Of a stretch of DNA of 64,000 nucleotides, positions 1-8,196 are shown piece by piece (within the stretch, counting starts at the first letter, position 1; every line of letters begins with the position of its first letter). A model generated the notes under the pieces. The model was not told where the DNA came from. It searched no databases and saw only the letters and a list, made by a program, of their open reading frames with translations. The DNA is from Streptomonospora litoralis (GTDB lineage Bacteria > Actinomycetota > Actinomycetes > Streptosporangiales > Streptosporangiaceae), in the NCBI RefSeq assembly GCF_004323735.1, contig NZ_CP036455.1, positions 1,917,101 to 1,981,100 on the forward strand, written 5' to 3'. A program made the translations under genes and the position numbers.

Positions 1-1050
1 ACCAACTTCGACTCCCCGCTGCAGCTGCTCTGCCCCGAACTCGCCCGCCTGGCCGCGCTCGGCGCCTTCGGCCGGCTGGCACCGGCCATCGGCCGATTCG
101 TCTCCGACGAGCGCCTGCGCCGGCTCTTCTCCTTCCAGGCCCTTTATGCGGGTGTCGCCCCCCGGCGCGCGCTGGCCGCCTACGCCGTCATCGCCTACAT
201 GGATACGGTCGCCGGCGTCTACTTCCCCGAAGGCGGGATGCGCTCGCTGGGAACGGCCATGGCCGACGCGGTCACCGCGGCCGGCGGCGAGATCCGCTAC
301 GGCAGCGCCGTCAACCGCCTGGAGCGCCGCGGCGAACGCGCCACCGCGGCCGTCACCGCCGACGGCACACGCTTTCCCTGCGACGCCGTGGTGCTGACCC
401 CCGACCTGCCGCTGGCCTACCGACTGCTCGGCCGCACCCCCTGGCGTCCGGTCCCGCTGCGCTTCTCACCATCGGCGGTGGTGCTGCACGCCGGCACCGA
501 CCGAGGCTGGCCCCAGCTGGGCCACCACACCGTCTCCTTCGGCGCCGCCTGGGAGCGGACCTTCGACGAGATCATCCACCAGGGGTCCACCATGACCGAC
601 CCGTCGCTGCTGATCACCCGACCCACGGCAACCGATCCCGGACTCGCCCCGCCGGGCCGCCAGCTGCTGTCCGTGCTGGCGCCCTGCCCCAACCTGCGCA
701 ACGGCACGACCGACTGGCGCCGCTTCGGCCGGCGCTACCGCGACCACCTCGTCGACACCCTCGAAGCGCGCGGACTGACCGGTTTCGGTTCGGCCATCAC
801 CGCGGAGCACCTCATCACCCCCGAGGACTGGTCGGCCGGCGGCATGGCGTTCGGCACCCCTTTCGCCACCGCGCACACCTTCGCCCAGACCGGGCCTTTC
901 CGCCCGCGCAACACCGTGGCGGGCACCGTCAACGCCGTTCTGGCCGGGTGCGGCACCACGCCGGGCGTCGGCCTGCCCACCGCCGTGGTGTCGGGCAAGC
1001 TCGCCGCCGCACGTATCGCCGGGACCGCCGTGGGCCGAGGGAGGGGCTGA
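1..1050 (+). CDS. crtI: Phytoene desaturase CrtI, 3' part (5' end outside window)
   Basis: The frame is open from base 1, so the N-terminal FAD-binding part lies outside the window. What remains (about 349 residues) matches the C-terminal half of CrtI-type phytoene desaturases. It has the conserved stretch around [10 protein letters not shown] (residues about 74-83 of the visible part) and the C-terminal [15 protein letters not shown] region typical of these flavoenzymes. Family role: FAD-dependent, membrane-associated stepwise desaturation of phytoene to lycopene. The stop codon overlaps the crtB start (TGATG), so the two genes are translationally coupled. A crtE gene would be expected just upstream, outside the window. 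I am sure of the family; the number of desaturation steps cannot be read from sequence. Confidence 0.93.
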   Translation, partial: TNFDSPLQLLCPELARLAALGAFGRLAPAIGRFVSDERLRRLFSFQALYAGVAPRRALAAYAVIAYMDTVAGVYFPEGGMRSLGTAMADAVTAAGGEIRYGSAVNRLERRGERATAAVTADGTRFPCDAVVLTPDLPLAYRLLGRTPWRPVPLRFSPSAVVLHAGTDRGWPQLGHHTVSFGAAWERTFDEIIHQGSTMTDPSLLITRPTATDPGLAPPGRQLLSVLAPCPNLRNGTTDWRRFGRRYRDHLVDTLEARGLTGFGSAITAEHLITPEDWSAGGMAFGTPFATAHTFAQTGPFRPRNTVAGTVNAVLAGCGTTPGVGLPTAVVSGKLAAARIAGTAVGRGRG

Positions 1051-2021
1051 TGGGGACCACCGCCGAACTCGACGCCGCCGGTATCACCGATACCGGCCTG
1101 CGCGCCGCCTACGCCCGCTGCCGCGAGCTGCACGCCCACCACGGGCGCACCTACTATCTGGCCACCCGCGTCCTGCCCGCCGCCCGCCGCCCGGCCGTCC
1201 ACGCCCTCTACGGGTTCGCCCGCTGGGTGGACGACGTCGTCGACGGCACCGGCGCCGACGGCGTCCCGCCCCGAACCGCGCAGCGGCGCGCCCGGATCGA
1301 CGCCGTCGACAGCGAGGTCGAAGCCGTCCTGGAGGAGCCGACCGACCCTGTCGACCCCGCCGGCGCCGCCCGCGAGCCCGTCGTGCGCGCCCTGGCCGAC
1401 ACCGCCCGTCGCTACGCCATCCCCGCCGGGTACTTCCGCGCGTTCATGGCCTCCATGCGCGCCGACCTCACCGTCGACCACTACCCCACCTACGCCGACC
1501 TGCGGAGTTACATGTACGGCTCGGCGCAGGTCATCGGCCTGCAGATGCTGCCGGTCCTGGGCACCGTCGTGCCGCGGCAGCGTGCCGCACCGCACGCCGC
1601 CGCACTGGGCGAGGCGTTCCAGCTCACCAACTTCCTGCGCGACGTCGCCGAGGACCTCGACCGCGGCCGCGTCTACCTGCCCGACGACGTGCTGGCGGCC
1701 CACGGCGCCGACCGCGCTCTGCTGGAGTACTGCCGCGGCAGTCGCACACAGGACCCGCGGGTGCGCGCCGCGCTGGCCGAGTGCGCCGCGATCAACCGCG
1801 ACCTCTACCGCCGGGCGGAGCCGGGCTGCGCCATGCTCGACCCGGTCTCGCGCCCCTGCATCCGCACCGCCTTGCTGCTCTACCGCGGCATCCTCGACGA
1901 GATCGAGGCCGCCGACTTCGATGTGTGGACCCGCCGGCACCGGGTGCCCAACTCCCGTCGCCTGCGGGTCGCCCTGCCGGCGCTGGGGCGGTCGCTGGCC
2001 GCCCGTGTCCGGACCGGGTGA
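1050..2021 (+). CDS. crtB: Phytoene synthase CrtB
   Basis: The 323-residue protein is the usual length for bacterial phytoene/squalene synthases. It carries both Asp-rich motifs that bind Mg-diphosphate: DDVVD at residues 61-65 and DVAED at 198-202, with the flanking [14 protein letters not shown] signature. Role: head-to-head condensation of two geranylgeranyl diphosphates to phytoene, the first committed carotenoid step. The ATG at 1050 overlaps the crtI stop, which decides the start over an in-frame ATG about 100 bases upstream inside crtI. The Rieske gene follows after 59 bases, probably in the same operon. Confidence 0.95.
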   Translation: MGTTAELDAAGITDTGLRAAYARCRELHAHHGRTYYLATRVLPAARRPAVHALYGFARWVDDVVDGTGADGVPPRTAQRRARIDAVDSEVEAVLEEPTDPVDPAGAAREPVVRALADTARRYAIPAGYFRAFMASMRADLTVDHYPTYADLRSYMYGSAQVIGLQMLPVLGTVVPRQRAAPHAAALGEAFQLTNFLRDVAEDLDRGRVYLPDDVLAAHGADRALLEYCRGSRTQDPRVRAALAECAAINRDLYRRAEPGCAMLDPVSRPCIRTALLLYRGILDEIEAADFDVWTRRHRVPNSRRLRVALPALGRSLAARVRTG

Positions 2022-2080
2022 GCTCGCGCCGTCGTCCGCCACCTCCGCCCAGCACACCGTCCAGCGAAGGAACCCGTCCG

Positions 2081-3082
2081 ATGGAACTCGACCCCGCTCC
2101 CCGCCGACTCCCGCTGCGCCGCCTGCCGGCCTCCACCTGGACTCGCCAAGAGCCCACCTGGCGCGCCGCCGCCCCCGGCGTCATCGACGCCGCGCTGAAA
2201 CGCGCCCTCGCCCGCCCCTCGGGGAACTGGTTCGTGCTGGCGGCCAGCGGCGAGATCCGCGCCGACCGCCCCTTCGGCCGCGTCGTCGCAGGCACCGAGA
2301 TCGTGGCCTGGCGCGGCTCCGACGGCACCCTGCACGCCGCGCCCGGGGCCTGCCCGCATCTGGGGGCTCCGCTGTGCCGGGGCGCTGTGGCCGAGGGCAG
2401 GCTCGTCTGCCGCTGGCACGGACTCTCCCTGGACGGCGGCGGGTTCCCCGGTTGGGAGCCGTTCCCCGCCTACGACGACGGGGTGCTCGCCTGGGTGCGG
2501 TTGGACGCCGCGGGAGGCGAGGAGCCGCTGCCCGGGCCGGTTGTGCCCGCACGCCCGCCGCACGTTTCGGCCGTCACCGCCGTCGAGAGCCTCGCGGGCC
2601 GCTGCACCCCCGAGGACGTCGTCGCCAACCGGCTCGACCCCTGGCACGGCTCCTGGTTCCACCCGTACTCGTTCGTGGGCCTGCGGGTCACCGAGACGCC
2701 GTCGGGCGCCGACCCCGACCCCGACCGCATCGTCGTCGAGGTCGCCTTCAGAGTGGCCGGCCGCTGGGGGGTGCCGGTACGCACCGAGTTCGAGTGCCCC
2801 GAGCCGCGCACGGTCGTCATGCGCATCATCGAGGGCGAAGGGCGGGGCAGCGTGGTGGAGACCCACGCCAGCCCGCTGGGTGTGCGGGACGGAGTCCCGC
2901 GCACCGCGGTCATCGAGGCGACCGTGGCCGCCTCCGACCGCCCCGGCTTCGCCCTGGCCCGGCGCGCGGCGCCCTTCGTCCGCCCCCTCATGCGCGCCGC
3001 GGCCCGCCGCCTCTGGCGCGACGACCTCGCCTACGCGGAGCGCCGCTACCTGCTGCGCACAACGGGGCGCTGGCCCGGATAG
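2081..3082 (+). CDS. Rieske [2Fe-2S] protein of the carotenoid cluster (DUF5914-like)
   Basis: This is a 333-residue protein with a Rieske cluster motif: Cys91-x-His93 and Cys110-x2-His113 (CPHLGAP ... CRWHG). The C-terminal half (about 135-333) has no second recognisable catalytic domain and resembles the DUF5914 region of actinobacterial crt-cluster proteins. It lies directly after crtB, in the place held by crtV in Streptomyces crtEIBV operons. The start is set by the ATG after a GAAGGA site. Established: Rieske clusters are one-electron carriers, and a Rieske domain is fused to a CrtU-like domain in the cyanobacterial carotenoid enzyme CruH. Inferred: this protein could pass electrons to CrtU or another ring-modifying step. 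It could equally be a stand-alone oxygenase component. Confidence 0.8.
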   Translation: MELDPAPRRLPLRRLPASTWTRQEPTWRAAAPGVIDAALKRALARPSGNWFVLAASGEIRADRPFGRVVAGTEIVAWRGSDGTLHAAPGACPHLGAPLCRGAVAEGRLVCRWHGLSLDGGGFPGWEPFPAYDDGVLAWVRLDAAGGEEPLPGPVVPARPPHVSAVTAVESLAGRCTPEDVVANRLDPWHGSWFHPYSFVGLRVTETPSGADPDPDRIVVEVAFRVAGRWGVPVRTEFECPEPRTVVMRIIEGEGRGSVVETHASPLGVRDGVPRTAVIEATVAASDRPGFALARRAAPFVRPLMRAAARRLWRDDLAYAERRYLLRTTGRWPG

Positions 3083-3149
3083 CGGTATTCGTGGCGGTGA
3101 GCCCGGGGCGGGTGTCCGCACGTTCGTTCCGCCGTGACCCGCGGGTGGG

Positions 3150-4180
3150 GGCGGCTCGGGTTTGCTGTGCGGCCTTGTTGGCCTGCCGGGGTGCGGGTGG
3201 TCTGACGGGGAACGGCGGGCACCGAGGGCGGCGCCGGGTCCGGCCGGCGGCCGACGCATCCGGTGCCCGCCGGTGGCGGCGGCCGGCGGGGGCGGCGTTC
3301 GGTCGCCGCGGGCCGATCGGTGCATCGAACGCGTGGTTTTTTCCAAATTCCGGCCGCTGTCTGGTTAAAACCCTGCGTTGGGCGGCACCGGTCCCGCTTG
3401 ACCCGTCTATCGCGAACTTATGGTCGCAGGAAAGCGTATTCCGCGGCCATAAGTTCGCGATCATCGCCGGATGGACCGGCATGCGCCGGATCGGGGCCCG
3501 GGGGCGACGACACGTCGCTCGTGGCGCCCGGGCGCCGCCGACGGGCACTCCACCGCCCGATGGGGTGGACTTTTGGGGGTCTATGCCCGTTTTGCGGGCG
3601 GCCTCGGCGGACGCAGCGGCCACGAGGCGCACGAAAAGTCGACGCCGGGGGCGCTTTTCGCGCCATTCGGCGCACCTCGTGCGCCACCTCCGCCGCGACG
3701 CGGAGGCGGACCCATCGGGAACTCGGGCATTGGTGGACAAAGCACCCTATGCTTTTTCGTATCGCGGAACGACGGTGCGAGGACGGCACCGCGGGGCGGC
3801 GCCGAGGCGGATGCCGCGGCACCTACGTGCATCTCGTGGCCCTCGGTGCGTCTCCATGGCCGCCGGCTGCCCCACATCAGGCCCGCGCCGACAACCGGGC
3901 GGCGGCCCCGGGGCTCGACCACCCGCGGCCGGGGCCGGTGACCACCGCCCCGACCACCCGGGCCCGGACCGTCGTCGCCGCCCTCGTTGGGTGGGTCAGC
4001 GGCGAGCACCCGAACCGATGGGCGCAGGCGCCACCCCGCGGTGCCCTTGCCGCCTCGTCGGGTGGGCCACCGGCGGGCACCCGACCCGGTGACCGCAGGC
4101 CCGGCCATCCGCCACCGTTGCCGCCGCTTTTCCGTCAAGACCACCTGCCACCCGGCAGACCGCAAGGCCGCCCCGCCCGA
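3150..4180. repeat. Dispersed repeat copy A, about 1.0 kb with long inverted arms
   Basis: This fills the gap between the Rieske gene and crtU. The left arm (about 3163-3290) and right arm (about 4045-4175) are imperfect inverted repeats of about 125 bases, both built around GGCCTTG, GGTGGTCT and GGTGCCCGCCGGTGGC. Inside are a perfect-stem hairpin (3409-3461) and a block (about 3490-3850) that reappears nearly unchanged, in reverse orientation, at 39.9-40.2 kb. Reading frames run through it but no start, RBS or recognisable product supports a gene. AT-rich patches (for example 3338-3370) differ from the surrounding genes. Nature unknown: decayed mobile element or structured non-coding element. 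Confidence 0.8.
3409..3461. repeat. Conserved palindrome (hairpin) of repeat copy A
   Basis: Arms 3409-3427 and 3443-3461 pair over 19 bases with one G/T-type exception (ATCGCGAACTTATGG on the outside). The loop contains a further GGAA/TTCC pair. The same hairpin occurs at 26510-26562 and 40299-40350. Confidence 0.88.
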
Positions 4181-4232
4181 GCCCCCCGCCCGAGCCGCCT
4201 CCCCCCCGGCCACCGCGCGACACGCCGCACGG

Positions 4233-5744
4233 TCAACGGGGAGGAGCCCCGCGAGCCCAGCGGGCCAGGGCCCGGGCGGCGGAGCCGCGTCCCTGCCGCG
4301 GCACGCTCCACACCGTGTGGCCGGGCAGGCCCCAGTGTGTGAGCAGAGCATTGGCCGCTAGTACGCCGCTGGTGGCCGCGCGTTCCATGAGGGCCACCGG
4401 GAGGTCGACGCGCACGTGGTCGCCCGCCACCACGACGTCCGGGTCGGGGGTGCGGACGCCGGCGCGCGCGGCGTGGCCGCCGGGAGGGAACAGCGGGCAG
4501 TCGGCGTGCAGCTCGCGGCGTTCGTCGACCACGCCCGCCTCCGCCGTCTCCGGGTAGACCCGGTGCAGCTGGGCGAGCAGGCGCTCGTGCTCCCTCCGCG
4601 CCTCGCAGCCCTCGGGCAGGGCGTAGGCGTGCAGCTCCACCACCGAGCCGCCGGTGCGGCGGGCCCAGCCGGCCGCCTCGTCCTCGAAGCGCTCCAGCAC
4701 GCTGACGTTGTCCAGCGTCGGATAACCGGCGGTACCCAGAAAGCCCGGCCGCGACGCATCCACCGGCCGGTCCAGCCACAGCCGCGAGACCAGGAACGGC
4801 GGCGCCGACGGCAGGCGCCCCAACCCGGCGAGCCACGCGGCGTCGGCCGGGGCCTCCCAGCGCTCGGTGAGCCCGCGCAGTCCCGGGACGTCCGCGGCCA
4901 GTACGACCGCGTCGAACTCCGCGGCCGGGGCGCCGGCGCACGCCACCGCGAACCGGCGCGTGTGCCCGCTGGCCACCGCCTCCACCGGCGCCGAAGTGTG
5001 CACGCGGGCGCCCAGCGACTCCAGCCGCGCGGCCAGCGGGTGCCACAGCGCCTGCGGGAACGGCGAGCGGGGTACGTCGAAGACCAGTCCCTCGCTCGAC
5101 CCCAGAAAGTAGATGTGGAACATGACCGCGAGTTCGGCCGCCGAGAGCCGGCGCGGGTCGGCGAAGAAGCTCCGGGAGAACACCTCGAACGCCAGATGGC
5201 GCGCGCTCGCCGGGAAGCGGATCGCCTCCAGCAGCTCGGGCGCCTCCAGGTGGTCCAGGCGGGCGTAGACGCCGGGGACGTCCACGTCCAGCAGCTGCAG
5301 GGCTGCGGCGATGTTGACACCGGCCAGCTCGCGGGCGGGGAAGCTGCGGCTGCGCGCCGCCAGCGCGAGCGCGTTCCACGGCGGCGTGCGCGGCAGCCCG
5401 GCGAAGCCGTCGCGGGCGCCGCCGGCGTGCACCAGCGGGTAGTCCGCGAGCGGGGTGAGGGCCTCCAGCTCCGGATCCGCGCGGGAGAGCAGCGCCCGCA
5501 GGTTGTAGTACTGCCGGAAGAACGCGTGGAAACCGCGTGTCATGGTGGCCGCCGAGCCGTCGCGCAGCCGGATCGGCCAGCCGCGCAGCCGCCCGCCCAG
5601 CCCTGCTTCGCGCTCCAGCACGGTGGCGGCCACGCCCCGCTCCGCTAGAGCGGTGGCGGCCGCCAGGCCCGCGATGCCGCCGCCGATCACCGCCACCCGC
5701 GGCGCGGGGTCGGGCAGCGCGCCGGCGGGCGCCTGCGGAGGCAC
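4233..5744 (-). CDS. crtU: Beta-carotene desaturase/methyltransferase CrtU (aromatic ring forming)
   Basis: This FAD protein of about 503 residues has an N-terminal dinucleotide motif GGGIAGLAAA (residues 21-30) followed by a glutamate-arginine stretch (VLEREAGLGGRLRG), as in CrtI-like desaturases. The middle contains FFRQYYNLRALL, and the end has the typical DPDVVVAGDHV substrate/FAD-closing motif. Family role: converts beta-ionone rings to aromatic phi rings by desaturation and methyl shift, giving isorenieratene. Downstream of crtT on the same strand. The start is uncertain: GTG at 5744, or TTG at 5780, which would overlap the crtT stop. Much longer open frame upstream is antisense to crtT and crtY and is not coding. 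Distinguished from CrtI by its neighbours and motif spacing, not by activity. Confidence 0.88.
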   Translation of the reverse strand: MPPQAPAGALPDPAPRVAVIGGGIAGLAAATALAERGVAATVLEREAGLGGRLRGWPIRLRDGSAATMTRGFHAFFRQYYNLRALLSRADPELEALTPLADYPLVHAGGARDGFAGLPRTPPWNALALAARSRSFPARELAGVNIAAALQLLDVDVPGVYARLDHLEAPELLEAIRFPASARHLAFEVFSRSFFADPRRLSAAELAVMFHIYFLGSSEGLVFDVPRSPFPQALWHPLAARLESLGARVHTSAPVEAVASGHTRRFAVACAGAPAAEFDAVVLAADVPGLRGLTERWEAPADAAWLAGLGRLPSAPPFLVSRLWLDRPVDASRPGFLGTAGYPTLDNVSVLERFEDEAAGWARRTGGSVVELHAYALPEGCEARREHERLLAQLHRVYPETAEAGVVDERRELHADCPLFPPGGHAARAGVRTPDPDVVVAGDHVRVDLPVALMERAATSGVLAANALLTHWGLPGHTVWSVPRQGRGSAARALARWARGAPPR

Positions 5745-5776
5745 GGCCGCAGCGCGCCGGTCGCGCCCGGGCGCCC

Positions 5777-6517
5777 TCAACCGCCGTCCCGCTCGGTGGA
5801 CCGCGCCTCGCGGGCCCGGCGGGCGGTGAAGGTGTGCACGATGCCGCGCTGCCACCCCGGCAGCGGCTGCGTGGCGACTTCCACCAACCCCGCCGCGCGC
5901 ATGCGCTCCCGCAGCGCCGCGGCGCCGTCGAACTGCAGCACGCTGCGCCACAGATAGCGGTACAGTCGGGTGCGGCGCGTCCAGATCAGCGCCAGCGGGA
6001 TGACCACGCCCCAGCACACCAGCGTCCACACCGTGCGAGCCGCGGCCGAGTCGGCCACCGAGTACTCGTGCAGCGCGATCGGCGCCCCCGGTCGCGCGAG
6101 CGCGCCCAGTGCCGCCAGTGCGGCGTCGGTGTCGGGGCAGTTGCGCAGCAGGTAACCCGCGAAGACGGCGTCGGCCCGTCCGCCCACGTCGTCGGCGGAG
6201 ACGTCCTCGGCGCGGGCGTGCACGAAGCGCACCTTCTCGTGCCAGGTCTTGCGCCGCGCCACCGCGAGCATCCCCGACGAGGCGTCGACGCCGACGATCT
6301 CGGCCCGGGGCAGCACCCGGGCGAGGGCCCGAGTGGAGGCGCCGGTGCCGCAGCCGAGATCGACCACCCGCAGCCCCGCGCCGCCGTCGGCGAGACCGGC
6401 GGCCAGCCGCCGCGCCGAGATCTCCAGGTGGCTGTGGTAGCCGGGATTGGCACCCACCATGCGGTCGTAGTCGGCAGCGGCCCGGTCGAACTCCTCGGTC
6501 ACCGGCCCGGATTTCAT
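5777..6517 (-). CDS. crtT: SAM-dependent methyltransferase CrtT
   Basis: The 246-residue class I methyltransferase has motif I VVDLGCGTGAST at residues 51-62 and an acidic residue (VGVDAS) after strand 2. A hydrophobic stretch around residues 160-175 (LVCWGVVIPLALIW) suggests membrane contact, fitting a lipophilic substrate. It sits just upstream of crtU, as crtT does in Streptomyces crtYTU clusters. Its substrate there is not settled, so a ring or end-group methylation is inferred only. ATG 6517 is chosen because it begins right before the conserved part; ATG 6538 is an alternative. The 79-base gap to crtY is a divergent promoter region. Confidence 0.85.
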   Translation of the reverse strand: MKSGPVTEEFDRAAADYDRMVGANPGYHSHLEISARRLAAGLADGGAGLRVVDLGCGTGASTRALARVLPRAEIVGVDASSGMLAVARRKTWHEKVRFVHARAEDVSADDVGGRADAVFAGYLLRNCPDTDAALAALGALARPGAPIALHEYSVADSAAARTVWTLVCWGVVIPLALIWTRRTRLYRYLWRSVLQFDGAAALRERMRAAGLVEVATQPLPGWQRGIVHTFTARRAREARSTERDGG

Positions 6518-6596
6518 GGCCCTGAGCGAACCGTCCATGGCTCCCCTGTCGTGGCTGCGTGGAACCGCGCTCCCCGCGCATGCCATGCTGTCGCCC

Positions 6597-7787
6597 ATGC
6601 GCCGATTCGACATCGCCGTGGTCGGAGGGGGCGCGGCTGGGCTGTCTCTTACCCACCGGCTGGCCGCCGCGAACCGATCCGGCGGTCCCCGGCTGTCGGT
6701 CGCGCTGGTCGACGCGCCGCCCGGCCCGCTGCGCCCGCCAGAGCGTACCTGGTGCTACTGGGAACGGGGTGCCGGCCGGTGGGACGCGCTGCTCGCCGCC
6801 TCGTGGGACCGGCTGCGCGTGCTCGGCGCCGACGGGGCCGAGCACGGCTCCTCCGCTGCCCCGTTCCGGTACAAGATGCTGCGCTCGGCCGACTTCGAGG
6901 AGCACGTGCGCGCGGCGACCGCGGACGGCGTCGTCGGCTACGGGGCGCGTGTCGAGGAGATCGCCGACGGCGACGACCGGGCCGCCGTGCGGGGCGTGGA
7001 CGCCGGCGGCGAGGCGGTGGAGATCGGCGCCCGCTGGGTGTTCGACTCCCGACCGCGCCCGCTGCCGCCGGCACGGACCGCCCTGCTTCAGCACTTCCGC
7101 GGCTGGTTCCTGCGCACACCCCGCGACGCCTTCGACCCGGCCGGCGCGGTGCTGATGGACCTGCGCACCCCGCAGCCGCCCGGCGGGGTCTCCTTCGGCT
7201 ACATCCTGCCGCTGTCGGCGCGCACCGCCCTGGTCGAGTACACCGAGTTCACCCGCGAGGCCCTCGACGAGGCCGCCTACGAGGCCGCGTTGCACGACTA
7301 CACCGGTCGGCTGCTGGGCCTGGCCGACTTCGAGGTGACCGCCGCCGAGCAGGGGGCGATTCCCATGACCGACGCGCGCATCAGCACGCGCGCGGGGCGC
7401 CGGGTGTTCCGGATCGGAGCCGCGGGCGGCGCCACCCGCCCCTCCACCGGCTACACCTTCGCCGGAATCCAGCGCCAGACGGCCGCGGTCGCCGCCGCCC
7501 TGGCGCGGGGCCGCACTCCCGTCCCACCGGTTCCGCACCGGCGTCGGCACCTGGCCATGGACGCCGTGCTGCTGCGGGCGCTGGACTCCGGCCGAGTGGA
7601 CGGGTCCGCGTTCTTCACTCGGCTGTTCGCCCGCAACGCGCTGCCCGACGTGCTGGAATTCCTCGACGGGCCGTCGAGCCTGCGCCGCGAACTCGCCCTC
7701 GGCGCGACGACGCCGGTGCTGCCGATGTCGGCGACGGCCGCCGAGTGCGCCGTGGGTGCGCTACTGGCGGCTCCCGCGGGGCGTTAG
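6597..7787 (+). CDS. crtY: Lycopene beta-cyclase CrtY
   Basis: The 396-residue flavoprotein begins almost at once with the dinucleotide motif DIAVVGGGAAGLSL (residues 5-18). It also carries the cyclase features FDSRP and YILPLS, and a GGATRPSTGYTF motif near residues 278-290 that is characteristic of CrtY/CrtL cyclases. Role: non-redox cyclisation of both lycopene ends to beta rings, using FADH2. Transcribed divergently from crtT-crtU; together with them it would give isorenieratene. An in-frame ATG 12 bases upstream (6585) is an alternative start. Confidence 0.93.
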   Translation: MRRFDIAVVGGGAAGLSLTHRLAAANRSGGPRLSVALVDAPPGPLRPPERTWCYWERGAGRWDALLAASWDRLRVLGADGAEHGSSAAPFRYKMLRSADFEEHVRAATADGVVGYGARVEEIADGDDRAAVRGVDAGGEAVEIGARWVFDSRPRPLPPARTALLQHFRGWFLRTPRDAFDPAGAVLMDLRTPQPPGGVSFGYILPLSARTALVEYTEFTREALDEAAYEAALHDYTGRLLGLADFEVTAAEQGAIPMTDARISTRAGRRVFRIGAAGGATRPSTGYTFAGIQRQTAAVAAALARGRTPVPPVPHRRRHLAMDAVLLRALDSGRVDGSAFFTRLFARNALPDVLEFLDGPSSLRRELALGATTPVLPMSATAAECAVGALLAAPAGR

Positions 7788-8196
7788 CCAACGGTTTTTC
7801 TCCGACGCGCCGCGGCGATGGCCGGCTGGTGGTCGGCAACGTGGATTATGCGCGCAGGTCAGAAAGCCGCCGGGTTCTGCGGGTAGTCGAATATCGTCGA
7901 ACGGTGATTGCAAGGATTGACACCGCCAGGTGCGATGCGTAACATTTTGTACACATGGAAAGCGCTTTCCGGATTTTCCGGGAGTGGTTGAACGGGTGTC
8001 GGCGGAGTGGAAAGGAAGTTCGGTTCGGGGTGCTCCCGGTGTGCCCCCCGCGCCTCCTTTCGCATTCGCCGCGTTTCGCCGCCCGCGGATTTCCGTGTGT
8101 CCGCGGGCGGCCGCGTACGCTGCCGCGATGCCCCTTGGCGGGCCGACTAGGAGGCCCACCGTCGCGGCGGTGGAGATTCGAGGAGGTAATTCCCCC
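7788..8196. other. 409-base intergenic region, promoter area of the pectate lyase
   Basis: No gene is supported here. It holds a LacI-type palindrome (7957-7970), an AT-richer stretch around 7940-7956 and the AGGAGGT ribosome site at 8181-8187. The long leader after the operator (about 225 bases) has no recognisable riboswitch. Confidence 0.6.
7957..7970. promoter_or_regulatory. LacI-family-type operator, 14-bp perfect palindrome
   Basis: GGAAAGCGCTTTCC is a perfect palindrome with the central CG pair and half-sites typical of LacI/GalR-family operators. Its only downstream gene is the pectate lyase. Binding by a sugar-responsive repressor is inferred; no such regulator gene is in the window. 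Confidence 0.6.

Noticed and set aside
3261-4342. Several open frames through repeat copy A
   Set aside because: All six frames are largely open, none has an RBS or family match, and the region is explained as a dispersed repeat.
5745-7550. Open minus-strand frame extending crtU upstream to over 1100 residues
   Set aside because: The extra part is antisense to crtY and overlaps crtT in another frame; CrtU homology begins only after the GTG at 5744.
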